Numbered from the stretch's first letter, positions 21,159 to 30,452 are shown. The stretch: DNA of 64,000 bases from Streptomyces sp. NBC_00464 (GCF_036013915.1 NZ_CP107899.1:1612001-1676000); one strand, 5' to 3'. Program-made: numbers and translations. Notes: generated by a model from the letters alone, not told the origin.

Positions 21159-22577
21159 TTAACCCATCTCCTCCAGCGCCTTGCCCTTGGTCTCCTTGAC
21201 GAACTTGATGACGAAGGGGATCGAGAGCGTGGCGAAGCAGGCGTAGATGATGTACGTGCCCGACAGGTTCCAGTCCGCGAGGCTCGGGAAGCTCGCGGTG
21301 ATCGCCCAGTTGGCGATCCACTGCGCGGAGGCGGCGACGCCGAGTGCGGCGGCGCGGATCCGGTTCGGGAACATCTCGCCGAGGAAGACCCAGACCACGA
21401 CGCCCCACGAGAGGGCGAAGAAGAGCACGAAGACATGGGCCGCGACGAGCGCGACGACGCCCTGGGTGTTGGGGAGCTTGCCGTCGACCAGGTCGGCGGA
21501 GAAGGCCCAGGCCTCGAAGGCGAGGGCGATGGCCATACCGCAGGAGCCGACGAGAGCCAGCGGGCGGCGGCCCACCCGGTCCACCAGGACCATCGCGATC
21601 ACCGTACCGATGATGTTGATGATCGAGGTCGTGAACGAGTAGAAGAACGAGTCGGTCGGGTCGATGCCGACCGACTGCCACAGCGTCGCCGAGTAGTAGA
21701 ACGCCACGTTGATGCCGACGAGCTGCTGGAAGACCGACAGGCCGATGCCGACCCAGACGATGGGGAGGAAGCCGAAGCGGCTGCCGAGCAGGTCCTTGAA
21801 GCTCGACTTGTGCTCGCGGTGCATCGCGGTCTCGATCTCGGCGACCCGGGCGTCGAGATCGACGTTCTTGCCCTCGACCTCCGAGAGGATCTGCCGGGCC
21901 CGCTCCTTCTTGCCGACGGAGATCAGGAAGCGCGGCGACTCGGGGATCGCGAACGAGAGAAGTCCGTAGAGGATCGCGGGCACGACCATCACGCCGAGCA
22001 TCCACTGCCAGGCTTCCAGCCCGCCGATCTTGCCGCGCTGGTCACCGTCGGCGATCTGCAGGATGCCGTAGTTGACCAGCTGGGAGATGGCGATGCCGAT
22101 GACGATCGCTGCCTGCTGGAACGAGCCGAGCCGGCCGCGGTAGGCGGGCGGGGAGACCTCGGCGATGTACGCCGGGCCGATCACCGACGCCATACCGATG
22201 GCGAAGCCGCCGATGATGCGCCACATCGCCAGGTCCCACAGCGCGAAGGGAAGCGCGGAGCCCACGGCGCTGATGGTGAAGAGCACCGAGGCGATCTGCA
22301 TGCAGCGGATACGGCCGATGCGGTCGGCGATCCGGCCGGCCGTGGCGGCGCCGATCGCGCAGCCGATCAGCGCGATGGCGATGACCTGGGCGAGCGTGCC
22401 GGAGCCGATGTCGTACCGGCTGCGGATCGCTTCGACCGCGCCGTTGATCACGGAGCTGTCGTAGCCGAAGAGGAAGCCACCCATGGCGGCCGCGGCGGTG
22501 ATGAAGATGACATGGCCGATGTGGTCCGGATGAGCCGACCGGGCTCCGGACTCCGGTCCCTGCGATGTGCTGGTCAC
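21159..22577 (-). CDS. glcP: MFS glucose permease GlcP
   Basis: Proton-coupled sugar transporter of the major facilitator superfamily. The 472 residues contain twelve membrane segments with the sugar-porter signatures GYDSSVINGAV, GRIADRIGR, PAYIAEVSPPAYRGRL, PESPRFLI, and QQLVGINVAFYYS with DRVGRRPLAL. In Streptomyces the main glucose permease gene lies next to smc, and smc is the next gene upstream here, which supports the symbol. The start is GTG 22577 with an AGGAG RBS. The C terminus ends FVKETKGKALEEM, typical of the family. Expression is probably glucose-induced; a candidate promoter is at 22685-22712. Confidence 0.9.
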   Translation of the reverse strand: MTSTSQGPESGARSAHPDHIGHVIFITAAAAMGGFLFGYDSSVINGAVEAIRSRYDIGSGTLAQVIAIALIGCAIGAATAGRIADRIGRIRCMQIASVLFTISAVGSALPFALWDLAMWRIIGGFAIGMASVIGPAYIAEVSPPAYRGRLGSFQQAAIVIGIAISQLVNYGILQIADGDQRGKIGGLEAWQWMLGVMVVPAILYGLLSFAIPESPRFLISVGKKERARQILSEVEGKNVDLDARVAEIETAMHREHKSSFKDLLGSRFGFLPIVWVGIGLSVFQQLVGINVAFYYSATLWQSVGIDPTDSFFYSFTTSIINIIGTVIAMVLVDRVGRRPLALVGSCGMAIALAFEAWAFSADLVDGKLPNTQGVVALVAAHVFVLFFALSWGVVVWVFLGEMFPNRIRAAALGVAASAQWIANWAITASFPSLADWNLSGTYIIYACFATLSIPFVIKFVKETKGKALEEMG

Positions 22578-22684
22578 ATGAACTCCTGGGGCCTGGCCGC
22601 AACGTCAGGCGTGGGGGGTGAGCTCTTCTCAGTGGCGCATAACTTCGGTCCTGCCACCACTTGAAGGTAAAAACGACGTTGCAG

Positions 22685-22712
22685 AGACTATGCGTTCAAG
22701 TTATGAAGTCAA
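22685..22712 (-). promoter_or_regulatory. Candidate glcP promoter
   Basis: On the minus strand TTGACT (22712-22707), a 16-base spacer and TAGTCT (22690-22685) point towards glcP. The 209-base gap between smc and glcP is unusually A/T-rich for this genome. The -10 match is modest. Confidence 0.45.
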
Positions 22713-22786
22713 CATTGAGGTTCGGCCAGACATCTACCCAGGAGTAGACAAAAGGTGCGTTGAAGTCCTGAAGATTAGGTAAAGGT

Positions 22787-25700
22787 TCAGCGCAGCCGCT
22801 GGCTGATCACCTTGGACACACCGTCACCCTGCATAGAGACGCCGTACAGCGCGTCGGCGACCTCCATCGTCCGCTTCTGGTGCGTGATCACGATGAGCTG
22901 GGAGCTCTCCTGGAGCTCCTCCATGATCCGGATCAGCCGCTGCAGATTGGTGTCGTCGAGCGCCGCCTCGACCTCGTCCATCACATAGAACGGACTCGGC
23001 CTGGCCTTGAAGATCGCGACCAGCAACGCCACCGCCGTGAGCGACCGTTCGCCGCCCGACAGCAGGGAGAGCCGCTTGACCTTCTTGCCCGGCGGCCTGG
23101 CCTCGACGTCCACACCGGTGGCCAGCATGTTGTCCGGATCGGTCAGGATGAGCCGGCCCTCGCCGCCCGGGAAGAGGCGCGAGAAGACCCCCTCGAACTC
23201 CCGGGCCGTGTCCCGGTACGCCTCGGTGAAGACCTGCTCGACCCGCTCGTCGACCTCCTTGATGACCTGCATCAGATCGGCCCGGGTCTTCTTCAGGTCC
23301 TCCAGCTGCTCGGAGAGGAACTTGTGCCGCTCCTCCAGCGCCGAGAACTCCTCCAGGGCGAGCGGATTCACCTTCCCGAGTTGCTGATACGCCCGTTCGG
23401 CCGACTTCAGCCGCTTCTCCTGTTCGGCCCGGACGAACGGCTTCGGCTGGTTGCGCGGATGCTCCGGATCCTCCGGCAGCTCCTCCCCCTCGGCCGCGGG
23501 GGACGGCGGGACGAGCTGGTCGGGGCCGTACTCGGCGGCCAGACCGGCCGGCTCCACACCCAGCTCCTCCAGGGCCTTCGTCTCCAGCTGCTCTATCCGC
23601 AGCCGCTTCTCGGCGCCGAGCACCTCTCCCCGGTGGACCGAGTCCGTCAGCTTGTCGAGCTCGCCCTTGAGCTCGCGGCCCCGGTGGCGTTCGGCCGCCA
23701 GCTCCCGCTCCCGCTCGGCCTTCGACGCCTCGGCGGCGGCCCGCTCCTCCTCCGCCCGCACGACCGACACCTCGACGTGGGCCAGCAGCTGACGGGCACC
23801 GGACGCGACGGCCGAGGCCACCGCGGCCTCGTGGCGCAGCCGGGCGCGCCGCTGCTCGACGCGGGCGCGGGCCTCGCGCTCCGCACGGGCGCCCCGGTCG
23901 AGGGAGTCGGCGCGGCCGGCGAGTGCCTTGACCCGTTCCTCATGCGTACGGACCTGGAGCCGGGCCTCCATCTCGGTCTGGCGGGCGTTGGCACCGTCGG
24001 CGGCCAGCCGGTCGCGCACGGCGGTGTCCGGCTCCTCGTCCGCGCCGTCCTGTGCCGCCTCCTCGGCCACCAGCAGCCGTTCGGCCAGCTCCTCCGCTTC
24101 CTGCGTCGCCCGCTCCAGGGCCTCCTGGGCGCGGGCGGCGGACGCGGCCATCCGCTCGGCCTCGCCCGCGGCGCCGCGGGCCTGGCCGGCCAGTCGGCCG
24201 AGCTGCTGGGCCACCCCGGACTTCTCCCGCTCCGCGGCCCGTCGGCGCTCCCCCAGCTCCTCGACGAGCGCCGCGCAACTGCCGCGCCGTTCCGCCGCGC
24301 GCCGCTGCGTCCCGGCCAGCTCCGTGCACCGCACCGCGAGTTCGGCCATCTCGGCCGCCGCCTCGTCCACGGACGCCTGGACTTCGAGGAGGCTGGGCGC
24401 CCCCGCCGAGCCGCCGTGGGCGAAGTGCGCCGACAGGACGTCCCCCTCGCCGGTCACCGCCGTCAGCTCCGGGCGGGCGGCGACCAGGTCCTCGGCATCC
24501 TCCAGCGTCCCGACGACGACCATGTCCCGCACCAGTCTGCGGACCGCGGCCATCAGTTCGACGGGGCCGCTGACGAGGTCGGCGACGGCGGGGGTGGACC
24601 GGCCGCCGGCGAGGACCAGGGCGGACAGCTGTCCGGCTGCCCCGGTTTCGGCTTCGTCCGGACCCCGGGAGGCGAGAGCCGCGGCCTCCGGTGCCGGGGA
24701 GGCGAGGACCCCGGCCTCCGATGCCTGGGGGGCGGGCTCCGCGCCCTGCCCGGGGACATGGGCGACACCGCTCCCCGGCACGGGGTGGGCCTCCGGCCCC
24801 TGCACGGGTACGTGCCCCACGGCATCGGATCCGCCGTGCACCGCGCCGCTCGCGATCGGGCCTCCTCCGCTCGCGCTCCCGCCCCCGCTCCCGCCACTGA
24901 GCAACAGGGAGGCGCGTCCCGCGTCCTGTTTGCGCAGCAGCCGGATCGCCTCGGCCGCCGTGGCCGGGTCCGTCACGGCCACCGCGTCCGCCGCCGCGCC
25001 CAGCGCCGCCGCCACGGCGATCTCGTGGCCCGGGGCCACCGTGAGCAGTTCCGCGGCCGGTCCGAGGACGCCCGTCAGCCGGTCCCGGGCTCCGAGCAGC
25101 ACCCCGGTGCCGTCCTTCCGGCGCAGCCCGAGGGCCAGCGCGTCATGGCGGGCCGCGACCGCCGCTCGCTTGCGTTCGGCGGTGGTGAGGTCCTCCCGGG
25201 CCGTGGAGAGCGCCCCCTCGGCCTCCTTCAGTTCGCGCCGGGCGGCCTCGTGCCGCTCACCGAGTTCCGTGTCCCCGGCGTCCAGGCCGTCGACCTCGGC
25301 CTTCAGCTGCTCGTACTCCTCCTGGGCCGCGACCGCCCGCTCCTGGGCCTCGTCGCGCGATGCGGCCAGCCGGTCGATCTCCGACTGCGCCGAACCGGCC
25401 CGGCTGCGGGCCGCGTTGACCTGGCCGTTCAGCCGGGCAAGCCCTTCGCGGCGGTCCGCGAGCGCGCGGGCCGCGTCCTTGAGCCTGCGTTCCTCGGCCG
25501 CCAGTTCCCGTTCGAGTTCGGCCCGGTGGGACGCGGTGTCCTCCAGTGCGTGCTCCGCCGCCTCAAGGGCGGCGGTCAGTTCCGCCTCCTGTTCGCGGAT
25601 CCGGGCCGCCTCGCGCTCCATGTCCTCGGGATCGCGCCCCCGCCGCTCCTCCTCGGGCGGCGCGGTGGCGCTCTTCACCCGGGCGTCGGCGAGCGAGATG

Positions 25701-26608
25701 GTGCCGCGCACCCGTTCGGCCAGCTGCGACAGTTCGTACCAGGTCTGCTGGGCCCGCTGGAGCCGCGGCGTCAGCCGCCGCACCTCGCCCTCCAGTTCGG
25801 CCTCGCGCGCCAGGGCCGCCTTCAGTTCCGTCTCGGCCGCCTCCCGGCGCTGCTTCAGGGCCGCCTCGTCGGCGATCTCGCCGCGCAGCGCGGTGTGCAG
25901 CCGCACCAGGTCGTCGGCGAGGAGGCGCAGCCGGGCGTCACGCAGATCGGCCTGGATGACGGCGGCCCGGCGGGCCACCGCCGCCTGCCGGCCGAGCGGT
26001 TTCAGCTGCCGCCGCAGTTCGTCGGTGAGGTCCTGCACGCGGGCCAGGTTCGCCCCCATCGCGTCCAGCTTCCGCAGCGCCTTCTCCTTGCGCTTGCGGT
26101 GCTTGAGGACGCCCGCGGCCTCCTCGATGAACGCACGGCGTCCCATCGGGTCCGCGTGGAGCACTGAATCCAACTGGCCCTGGCCGACGATGACGTGCAT
26201 CTCCCGGCCGATGCCGGAGTCAGAGAGGAGTTCCTGGATGTCCAGCAGCCGGCAGGTGTCGCCGTTGATCTGGTACTCGCTGCCGCCGTTGCGGAACATG
26301 ATCCGAGTGATCGTCACTTCGGCGTACTCGATGGGCAGTGCGCCGTCGGAATTGTCGATGGTCAGCGATACTTCAGCCCGGCCGAGCGGTGGCCGCCCGG
26401 TCGTACCGGCGAAGATCACGTCTTCCATCTTGCCGCCGCGCAGGGATTTGGCGCCCTGCTCCCCCATGACCCAGGAGAGCGCGTCCACCACATTGGACTT
26501 GCCCGACCCATTGGGACCGACCACGCAGGTGATCCCGGGTTCGAACCGCAGGGTGGTGGCGGAGGCAAACGATTTGAAACCACGCAGGGTCAGGGCCTTG
26601 AGGTGCAC
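22787..26608 (-). CDS. smc: Chromosome segregation protein SMC with hinge insertion
   Basis: ATPase that compacts and aligns the chromosome with ScpA and ScpB. Walker A GPNGSGKS is at 31-38, the ABC signature LLSGGERSLTAV and Walker B FYVMDEVEAALDD are at the C terminus, and two long coiled coils flank a central hinge. The 1273 residues exceed the usual 1180-1200. The excess is a Gly/Ala/Pro/Val-rich insert of about 88 residues (570-657; DNA about 24640-24900) after GRASLLLSG, inside the hinge domain. The start GTG 26608 gives the canonical LKALTLRGFKSFA. The transcript is separated from the coiled-coil gene upstream by a UUCG hairpin. Confidence 0.97.
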   Translation of the reverse strand: MHLKALTLRGFKSFASATTLRFEPGITCVVGPNGSGKSNVVDALSWVMGEQGAKSLRGGKMEDVIFAGTTGRPPLGRAEVSLTIDNSDGALPIEYAEVTITRIMFRNGGSEYQINGDTCRLLDIQELLSDSGIGREMHVIVGQGQLDSVLHADPMGRRAFIEEAAGVLKHRKRKEKALRKLDAMGANLARVQDLTDELRRQLKPLGRQAAVARRAAVIQADLRDARLRLLADDLVRLHTALRGEIADEAALKQRREAAETELKAALAREAELEGEVRRLTPRLQRAQQTWYELSQLAERVRGTISLADARVKSATAPPEEERRGRDPEDMEREAARIREQEAELTAALEAAEHALEDTASHRAELERELAAEERRLKDAARALADRREGLARLNGQVNAARSRAGSAQSEIDRLAASRDEAQERAVAAQEEYEQLKAEVDGLDAGDTELGERHEAARRELKEAEGALSTAREDLTTAERKRAAVAARHDALALGLRRKDGTGVLLGARDRLTGVLGPAAELLTVAPGHEIAVAAALGAAADAVAVTDPATAAEAIRLLRKQDAGRASLLLSGGSGGGSASGGGPIASGAVHGGSDAVGHVPVQGPEAHPVPGSGVAHVPGQGAEPAPQASEAGVLASPAPEAAALASRGPDEAETGAAGQLSALVLAGGRSTPAVADLVSGPVELMAAVRRLVRDMVVVGTLEDAEDLVAARPELTAVTGEGDVLSAHFAHGGSAGAPSLLEVQASVDEAAAEMAELAVRCTELAGTQRRAAERRGSCAALVEELGERRRAAEREKSGVAQQLGRLAGQARGAAGEAERMAASAARAQEALERATQEAEELAERLLVAEEAAQDGADEEPDTAVRDRLAADGANARQTEMEARLQVRTHEERVKALAGRADSLDRGARAEREARARVEQRRARLRHEAAVASAVASGARQLLAHVEVSVVRAEEERAAAEASKAERERELAAERHRGRELKGELDKLTDSVHRGEVLGAEKRLRIEQLETKALEELGVEPAGLAAEYGPDQLVPPSPAAEGEELPEDPEHPRNQPKPFVRAEQEKRLKSAERAYQQLGKVNPLALEEFSALEERHKFLSEQLEDLKKTRADLMQVIKEVDERVEQVFTEAYRDTAREFEGVFSRLFPGGEGRLILTDPDNMLATGVDVEARPPGKKVKRLSLLSGGERSLTAVALLVAIFKARPSPFYVMDEVEAALDDTNLQRLIRIMEELQESSQLIVITHQKRTMEVADALYGVSMQGDGVSKVISQRLR

Positions 26609-26730
26609 GCCGCCGGACTCTACCTTTCGCTCTCGGTTTCGCTGATGAAGGTGCAGGGCACATCAGACGGTAAGGGAAGGGGTGTACGTCCGGGGCGGGA
26701 CGGGCGCAGGTCGGAGGGGAAAAGAAAGAA

Positions 26731-26748
26731 GGGACGCCGAAGCGTCCC
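26731..26748 (-). terminator. UUCG-tetraloop terminator upstream of smc
   Basis: On the minus strand a 7-bp GGGACGC stem is closed by a UUCG loop and followed by a pyrimidine-rich tail with several T runs (26730-26715). It would end transcripts of the coiled-coil gene at 26952. This is one of the few intrinsic terminators here with a U-rich tail. The rest of 26609-26951 holds the smc promoter region and a short GATC repeat. Confidence 0.75.
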
Positions 26749-26863
26749 CTGTAAATCTTGTGCAATGCTTCGTCGACGGATCCGCGGCCTCCATGAAGGC
26801 GCGCGTGCCCGGATCAGTGACAAGGCATATGAAGAAGCAGATCAAGAGCGATTGATCTTCAAT

Positions 26864-26904
26864 GATCCGGTGACGATCGATCCGGTGATGATCCGGCGAT
26901 GATC
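26864..26904. repeat. Short GATC-rich tandem repeat
   Basis: Two 15-base copies of GATCCGGTGAYGATC (26864-26878 and 26879-26893) are followed by a partial third copy to 26904. The tract lies between the coiled-coil gene stop and the UUCG terminator, so it is probably transcribed as part of that 3' end. No function is evident. Confidence 0.6.
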
Positions 26905-26951
26905 CCGTGCGGCTGACGCGTGCAGCCCGACCGGCCCCTGCGGGCCCATGG

Positions 26952-27164
26952 TCAGGTCAGCGCCGGCTCCGCCTGAGGTACGTCGATGTCGATGCTGTCG
27001 AGCAGCGACTCTTGGTGCTGGGCGGCGGCGTTGAGCGCGTCGTTCTCATCCTGAATCCGTACAAGCTCGGACTCAAGATCCTGGACGCGCTGCTGAAGCC
27101 GTCGCATCTCGGCGAGGAGTCGCGGATCGGAACCGCCGACGTAACCGAGAAGCGCCTTTGCCAT
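26952..27164 (-). CDS. Small coiled-coil protein of unknown function
   Basis: A 70-residue cytosolic protein starting MAKALLGYVGGSDPRLLAEM. Residues about 18-50 form heptads (LLAEMRRLQQRVQDLESELVRIQDEN) that should make a parallel coiled coil; the C terminus is acidic. The ATG at 27164 has a strong TGGAGGACC RBS. It lies between smc and acyP on the same strand. The leader upstream contains a tRNA-like set of stems, described separately. I cannot name a family; the clean RBS and codon use make it a real gene. Confidence 0.8.
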   Translation of the reverse strand: MAKALLGYVGGSDPRLLAEMRRLQQRVQDLESELVRIQDENDALNAAAQHQESLLDSIDIDVPQAEPALT

Positions 27165-27213
27165 GATGGATGGTCCTCCACACTGAGTGACCGACCGATG
27201 CGGTGTGGGTCGT

Positions 27214-27294
27214 GAGGGAATCGCACCCGCGGTGCTCGGCAGTGCTCTGTGTTCACTGCGGTTCTGCTGCCAAACAGCTCTACCGAACAGCTAA
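27214..27294 (-). ncRNA. tRNA-like structured leader (no acceptor stem seen)
   Basis: On the minus strand the order of hairpins matches a class II tRNA. A D-like arm lies at 27292-27276 (AGCT paired with AGCT around TTCGGTAG). An anticodon-like arm lies at 27275-27261 (GTTT/GAAC, 7-base loop). A variable-like arm lies at 27259-27239 (GCAGTG/CACTGC). A T-like arm lies at 27230-27214 with loop TGCGATT. No 7-bp acceptor stem can be formed, and position 33 is not T. It begins about 50 bases upstream of the coiled-coil gene start. It could be a decayed tRNA gene or a tRNA-mimicking leader. The other parts of 27165-27602 show no gene. Confidence 0.4.
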
Positions 27295-27602
27295 GGTGCG
27301 CGGGGTTTTCAGCGTCTCACCAAAAAGTTTGACGGTCAACACGATCACACCCTGTAAAGGCGGGCGTCCCGGGGCGCGCGGCTTGACGATCATGCGGCGC
27401 GACTCTCCGACGGGGCCCTCAGGGGCACGGAGATCATCCTTACTGCCGCAGCCTGGCACGGCAACCGAATCTTGGCAACCACCAGCTCATTCCGCAGGTC
27501 ATTTCATGTGTACGCATGACCGCGCCCTTCCCCGTCACCCCCCGCCGCGCCTCGAACACAGCCCGAACACGGGCGGCATTCCACCCCCGCCCGAGGACCG
27601 GA

Positions 27603-27884
27603 TCAGCGGATCGCGAATCCCTCGTATCCGCCCCGCGGCGTGTCCCAGATCTCAGTGACTCCGTCAACGCGGCCGGGTGTGTCGTCCGAGCGCAGCCAAT
27701 CCAGCAGACGGTGGCAATTCTCACGCGGCCCCTCCGCCACAACCTGCACTCTGCCGTCTTCGAGATTGAGGGCGAATCCGGTGAGGCCGCCGATCTCCAA
27801 AGCGTTTGCCCTGGTGAACCAGCGGAACCCTACTTGCTGTACTCGGCCGCGTACCCAAGCGGTGAGTCGCACATCTTCGTTCAT
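27603..27884 (-). CDS. acyP: Acylphosphatase
   Basis: Hydrolyses carboxyl-phosphate bonds of acylphosphates. The 93 residues have the active-site stretch [18 protein letters not shown] with its phosphate-binding arginine near residue 20, and the catalytic asparagine in [17 protein letters not shown]. The C terminus GYEGFAIR is normal. The start at 27884 ([13 protein letters not shown]) fits the family length. It is on the same strand as smc but separated from it by the coiled-coil gene and its long leader. It is divergent from the CAP-domain gene. Confidence 0.95.
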   Translation of the reverse strand: MNEDVRLTAWVRGRVQQVGFRWFTRANALEIGGLTGFALNLEDGRVQVVAEGPRENCHRLLDWLRSDDTPGRVDGVTEIWDTPRGGYEGFAIR

Positions 27885-28025
27885 GCCCGAACGCTAACCG
27901 TCCAATTGCTCTCGGAGCACTTCTCGCCGAATCACCATGGCGTACAGTCCCCTCGCAATAGCTTCACTCGATCGGGTGAGCCAAGCGCCGACAACGGCGT
28001 CCAGATCGTCAGAAGGGCACAGCAG

Positions 28026-29003
28026 ATGGGACGCCATCGACGCGCCGCCGCAGCTCCCGCCGCTGAACAGCACGCGGAGGGAACGGCAGGCCGGAACCGG
28101 AGTACGCGCCGCGGGAAGCGGTCCGGTTTTCCGGTACGTACGGGACTGCTCGGCGTCTCCGCGGCCCTTGCCGTCGGGGCCGTGGCGGTGGCCTCCGGTC
28201 TGCTGCCCGGTGGTGACAACTACAACGTGAGTGGTGGCCCGGCCGCCGACCAGGTGCGCTCCGACGCAGCTCCCGATCTCCTGACCCAGGGCGGATCGAC
28301 GACCGCGCCGACCGACCGCGGATCCGCGTCGGCCAAGGCCAGCCGCGGTACCGAGCGCGCCAAGGGACCCACGAAGTCGGCTTCTCCCGAGGCCGGCTCA
28401 CCGTCCGCGTCCCCCTCGAAGACCTCCGAGCCGACGAGGACGACGAGGACGGCGGAGGCGAAGGAAACGAAGGGGACGGCCGCCAAGGAGCAGCCGAAGC
28501 GCTCCGCCGCCCCGAAGACCCCCGCCGCCGGAACCACGAAGAGCTCGGCACCGGCCCCCGCGTCGAGCCCGGCCGCGCCCAGGACCACCGCGCCGGCCGC
28601 CCGGACGACCACCGCACCGGCCGCCGCCACCTCGGCCCAGGCCGCCGTGCTCGCCCTGGTCAACCAGGAGCGCGCCAAGGTCGGCTGCAGCGCGGTGACC
28701 GCGAGTTCCTCTCTTGCCTCGCTCGCCCAGAACTTCAGCGACGACATGGCCGCCCGAGGGTTCTTCGACCACACCGACCCCGACGGTCAGTCCCCGTGGG
28801 ACCGTGCCACCGAGGCCGGCGTCTCGGGTCTCGGCGGTGAGAACATCGCCCGCGGCCAGGCCGACGCCGAGGCCGTCATGGAGTCCTGGATGAACAGCGA
28901 CGGCCACCGCGCAAACATTCTCAATTGCGACTACAAGACGCTCGGCGTCGGTGTCCACTTCGGATCCGGCGGTCCCTGGTGGACGCAGGACTTCGGCTTC
29001 TGA
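28026..29003 (+). CDS. Exported CAP-domain (SCP/PR1-like) protein
   Basis: Secreted or membrane-anchored protein with a C-terminal cysteine-rich-secretory-protein-type domain. From the ATG at 28026 (MGRHRRAAAAPAAEQHAEG) there is a basic N terminus and one hydrophobic segment at about 44-60 (TGLLGVSAALAVGAVAVASG), which acts as anchor or uncleaved signal. A Ser/Thr/Lys/Pro-rich linker to about residue 195 follows. The CAP domain then shows VLALVNQERAKVGC, DMAARGFFDHTDPDGQSPWDRA, ENIARGQADAEAVMESWMNSDGHRANILN and WWTQDFG. The His and Glu residues of the CAP cavity are present. Bacterial CAP proteins are secreted, with mostly unknown roles. The frame upstream to 27516 overlaps acyP and is ignored. 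Confidence 0.88.
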   Translation: MGRHRRAAAAPAAEQHAEGTAGRNRSTRRGKRSGFPVRTGLLGVSAALAVGAVAVASGLLPGGDNYNVSGGPAADQVRSDAAPDLLTQGGSTTAPTDRGSASAKASRGTERAKGPTKSASPEAGSPSASPSKTSEPTRTTRTAEAKETKGTAAKEQPKRSAAPKTPAAGTTKSSAPAPASSPAAPRTTAPAARTTTAPAAATSAQAAVLALVNQERAKVGCSAVTASSSLASLAQNFSDDMAARGFFDHTDPDGQSPWDRATEAGVSGLGGENIARGQADAEAVMESWMNSDGHRANILNCDYKTLGVGVHFGSGGPWWTQDFGF

Positions 29004-29117
29004 GGCTGCCGGAGCCCTCCTGAGCTCCGCCTGCCCGCACCACCACCCGCTCCGGCCTCGTACGCCCCACAGCTCACCCACGGAATGCGCAATCCCGTGG
29101 AAAGCGCTGTGCGGGCG

Positions 29118-29123
29118 TACGCT
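29118..29123 (+). promoter_or_regulatory. -10 hexamer placing HxlR gene as leaderless
   Basis: TACGCT ends 7 bases before the ATG at 29131 with no RBS between, so the transcript probably starts at the initiation codon. A convincing -35 is lacking. Confidence 0.45.
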
Positions 29124-29130
29124 GGTTTTC

Positions 29131-29550
29131 ATGGACAGGAACGGCGACAGCGCACCGGACGAGGGCTGCCCGCACGGCACGCTCCCCTTTGACGTGTTCT
29201 CCAAGGAGTGCCCCTCGCGCGGCACCCTGGAGCACATCACCGGCCGCTGGGGCAGTCTGACGCTCGGCGCGCTGTACGAAGGCAGCCTCCGGTTCAACGC
29301 GCTGCGCCGCCGCGTCGACGGGGTGAGCGAGAAGATGCTCTCCCAGACACTGCACGCGCTGGAGCGCGACGGACTGGTGCACCGCGAGGCCCAGCCGACC
29401 AATCCGCCCCGCGTCGACTACGAGCTCACACCCCTGGGGCGTCAGGTCGCCGAACAACTGCTCGGCCTCATCCACCTGGTCCAGGGCCGGATGTCCGAGG
29501 TCCTGGTGGCACGCGGGCAGTACGACGAAGCCCGTGCGGGCCGGCCCTGA
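29131..29550 (+). CDS. HxlR-family transcriptional regulator
   Basis: Winged helix-turn-helix regulator of the HxlR/YybR family, which often senses aldehydes or redox stress. The 139 residues include the conserved N-terminal cysteine context VFSKECPSRGTLEHITGRWG, the recognition region LRFNALRRRVDGVSEKMLSQTLHALERDGL and the wing VDYELTPLGR. An additional cysteine lies in DEGCPHG. The ATG at 29131 fits the family start. No obvious target gene is adjacent: it points towards mutM, whose stop is 4 bases away on the other strand. Confidence 0.88.
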   Translation: MDRNGDSAPDEGCPHGTLPFDVFSKECPSRGTLEHITGRWGSLTLGALYEGSLRFNALRRRVDGVSEKMLSQTLHALERDGLVHREAQPTNPPRVDYELTPLGRQVAEQLLGLIHLVQGRMSEVLVARGQYDEARAGRP

Positions 29551-29554
29551 CGTC

Positions 29555-30409
29555 CTATGGGCGCGGCGGACGCTGGCAGCGGGGGCAGAAGTAGCTCGAC
29601 CGGTTCATCCAGGCGCGGCGCCGCATCGGCGTGCCGCAACGGTGGCACGGCTCGTCCTCGCGTCCGTAGGCATCGAGCGAGCGGTCGAAGTAGCCCGACT
29701 CGCCGTTCACGTTCACATAGAGGCTGTCGAAGCTCGTGCCGCCCTGCGCCAGCGCCGCGTTCATCACGTCGCGGACGTGGCCCAGCAACTCGGCCGACTT
29801 GGGGCGGGTCAGGGTCGCGGTCGGCCGGTCGTAGTGCAGCTTGGCCCGCCAGAGCGCCTCGTCCGCGTAGATGTTGCCGACGCCGCTGATCAGCGACTGG
29901 TCGAGCAGGGCGCGCTTGACCGTCGTACGGCGTAGCCGCAGCGCGATGTGGAACGCGGCGTCGTCGAAGGCCGGGTCCAGTGGGTCGCGGGCGATATGGG
30001 CGATGGTGTCGGGCAGCCCCTCGGCGGTGTTCTCGTGGAGGGAGAGCCCACCGAAGGTGCGCTGGTCGACGAAGCGCAGCTCGGTTCCGACGGAGTCGTC
30101 GAAGCGGATCCTGATCCGCAGGTGCTTCTCGTCGAGTGCGCCCTCGGGCTGCACGAGCAGCTGACCGCTCATGCCCAGGTGGCCGAGGAGCGAGGTGGCC
30201 GCGTCATCGAGCGGCACCCACAGATACTTGCCGCGGCGCATCGCCGTGCCCAGCCGGACACCGGCGAGCCGGGCCGCGAAGTCCGCACCGCCCGCCACGT
30301 GCCGGCGGACGGCACGCGGATGCAGGACCTCGACCTCGCCGACCGTGCGCCCGGTGACCCAGCGCTCAAGACCGCGCCGGACGACTTCGACCTCGGGCAG
30401 CTCGGGCAC
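29555..30409 (-). CDS. mutM: Formamidopyrimidine-DNA glycosylase (MutM/Fpg)
   Basis: Base-excision repair enzyme that removes 8-oxoguanine and formamidopyrimidines and cuts the abasic site. After Met removal the N terminus is [17 protein letters not shown], with catalytic Pro and Glu. A lysine sits in [10 protein letters not shown], and the C-terminal zinc finger CHRC...CPRC is intact. The length of 284 residues is normal. The start is GTG 30409. It follows rnc on the same strand, but a strong terminator sits between them. Confidence 0.97.
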   Translation of the reverse strand: MPELPEVEVVRRGLERWVTGRTVGEVEVLHPRAVRRHVAGGADFAARLAGVRLGTAMRRGKYLWVPLDDAATSLLGHLGMSGQLLVQPEGALDEKHLRIRIRFDDSVGTELRFVDQRTFGGLSLHENTAEGLPDTIAHIARDPLDPAFDDAAFHIALRLRRTTVKRALLDQSLISGVGNIYADEALWRAKLHYDRPTATLTRPKSAELLGHVRDVMNAALAQGGTSFDSLYVNVNGESGYFDRSLDAYGREDEPCHRCGTPMRRRAWMNRSSYFCPRCQRPPRP

Positions 30410-30452
30410 GGTGTCGCTCCTGGATCTGTGGCTGGGTCTTGTTGCGGACAGA

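Noticed and set aside
27214..27294. A functional tRNA gene on the minus strand
   Set aside because: No acceptor stem can be paired and position 33 is not T, so it is listed only as a tRNA-like element.
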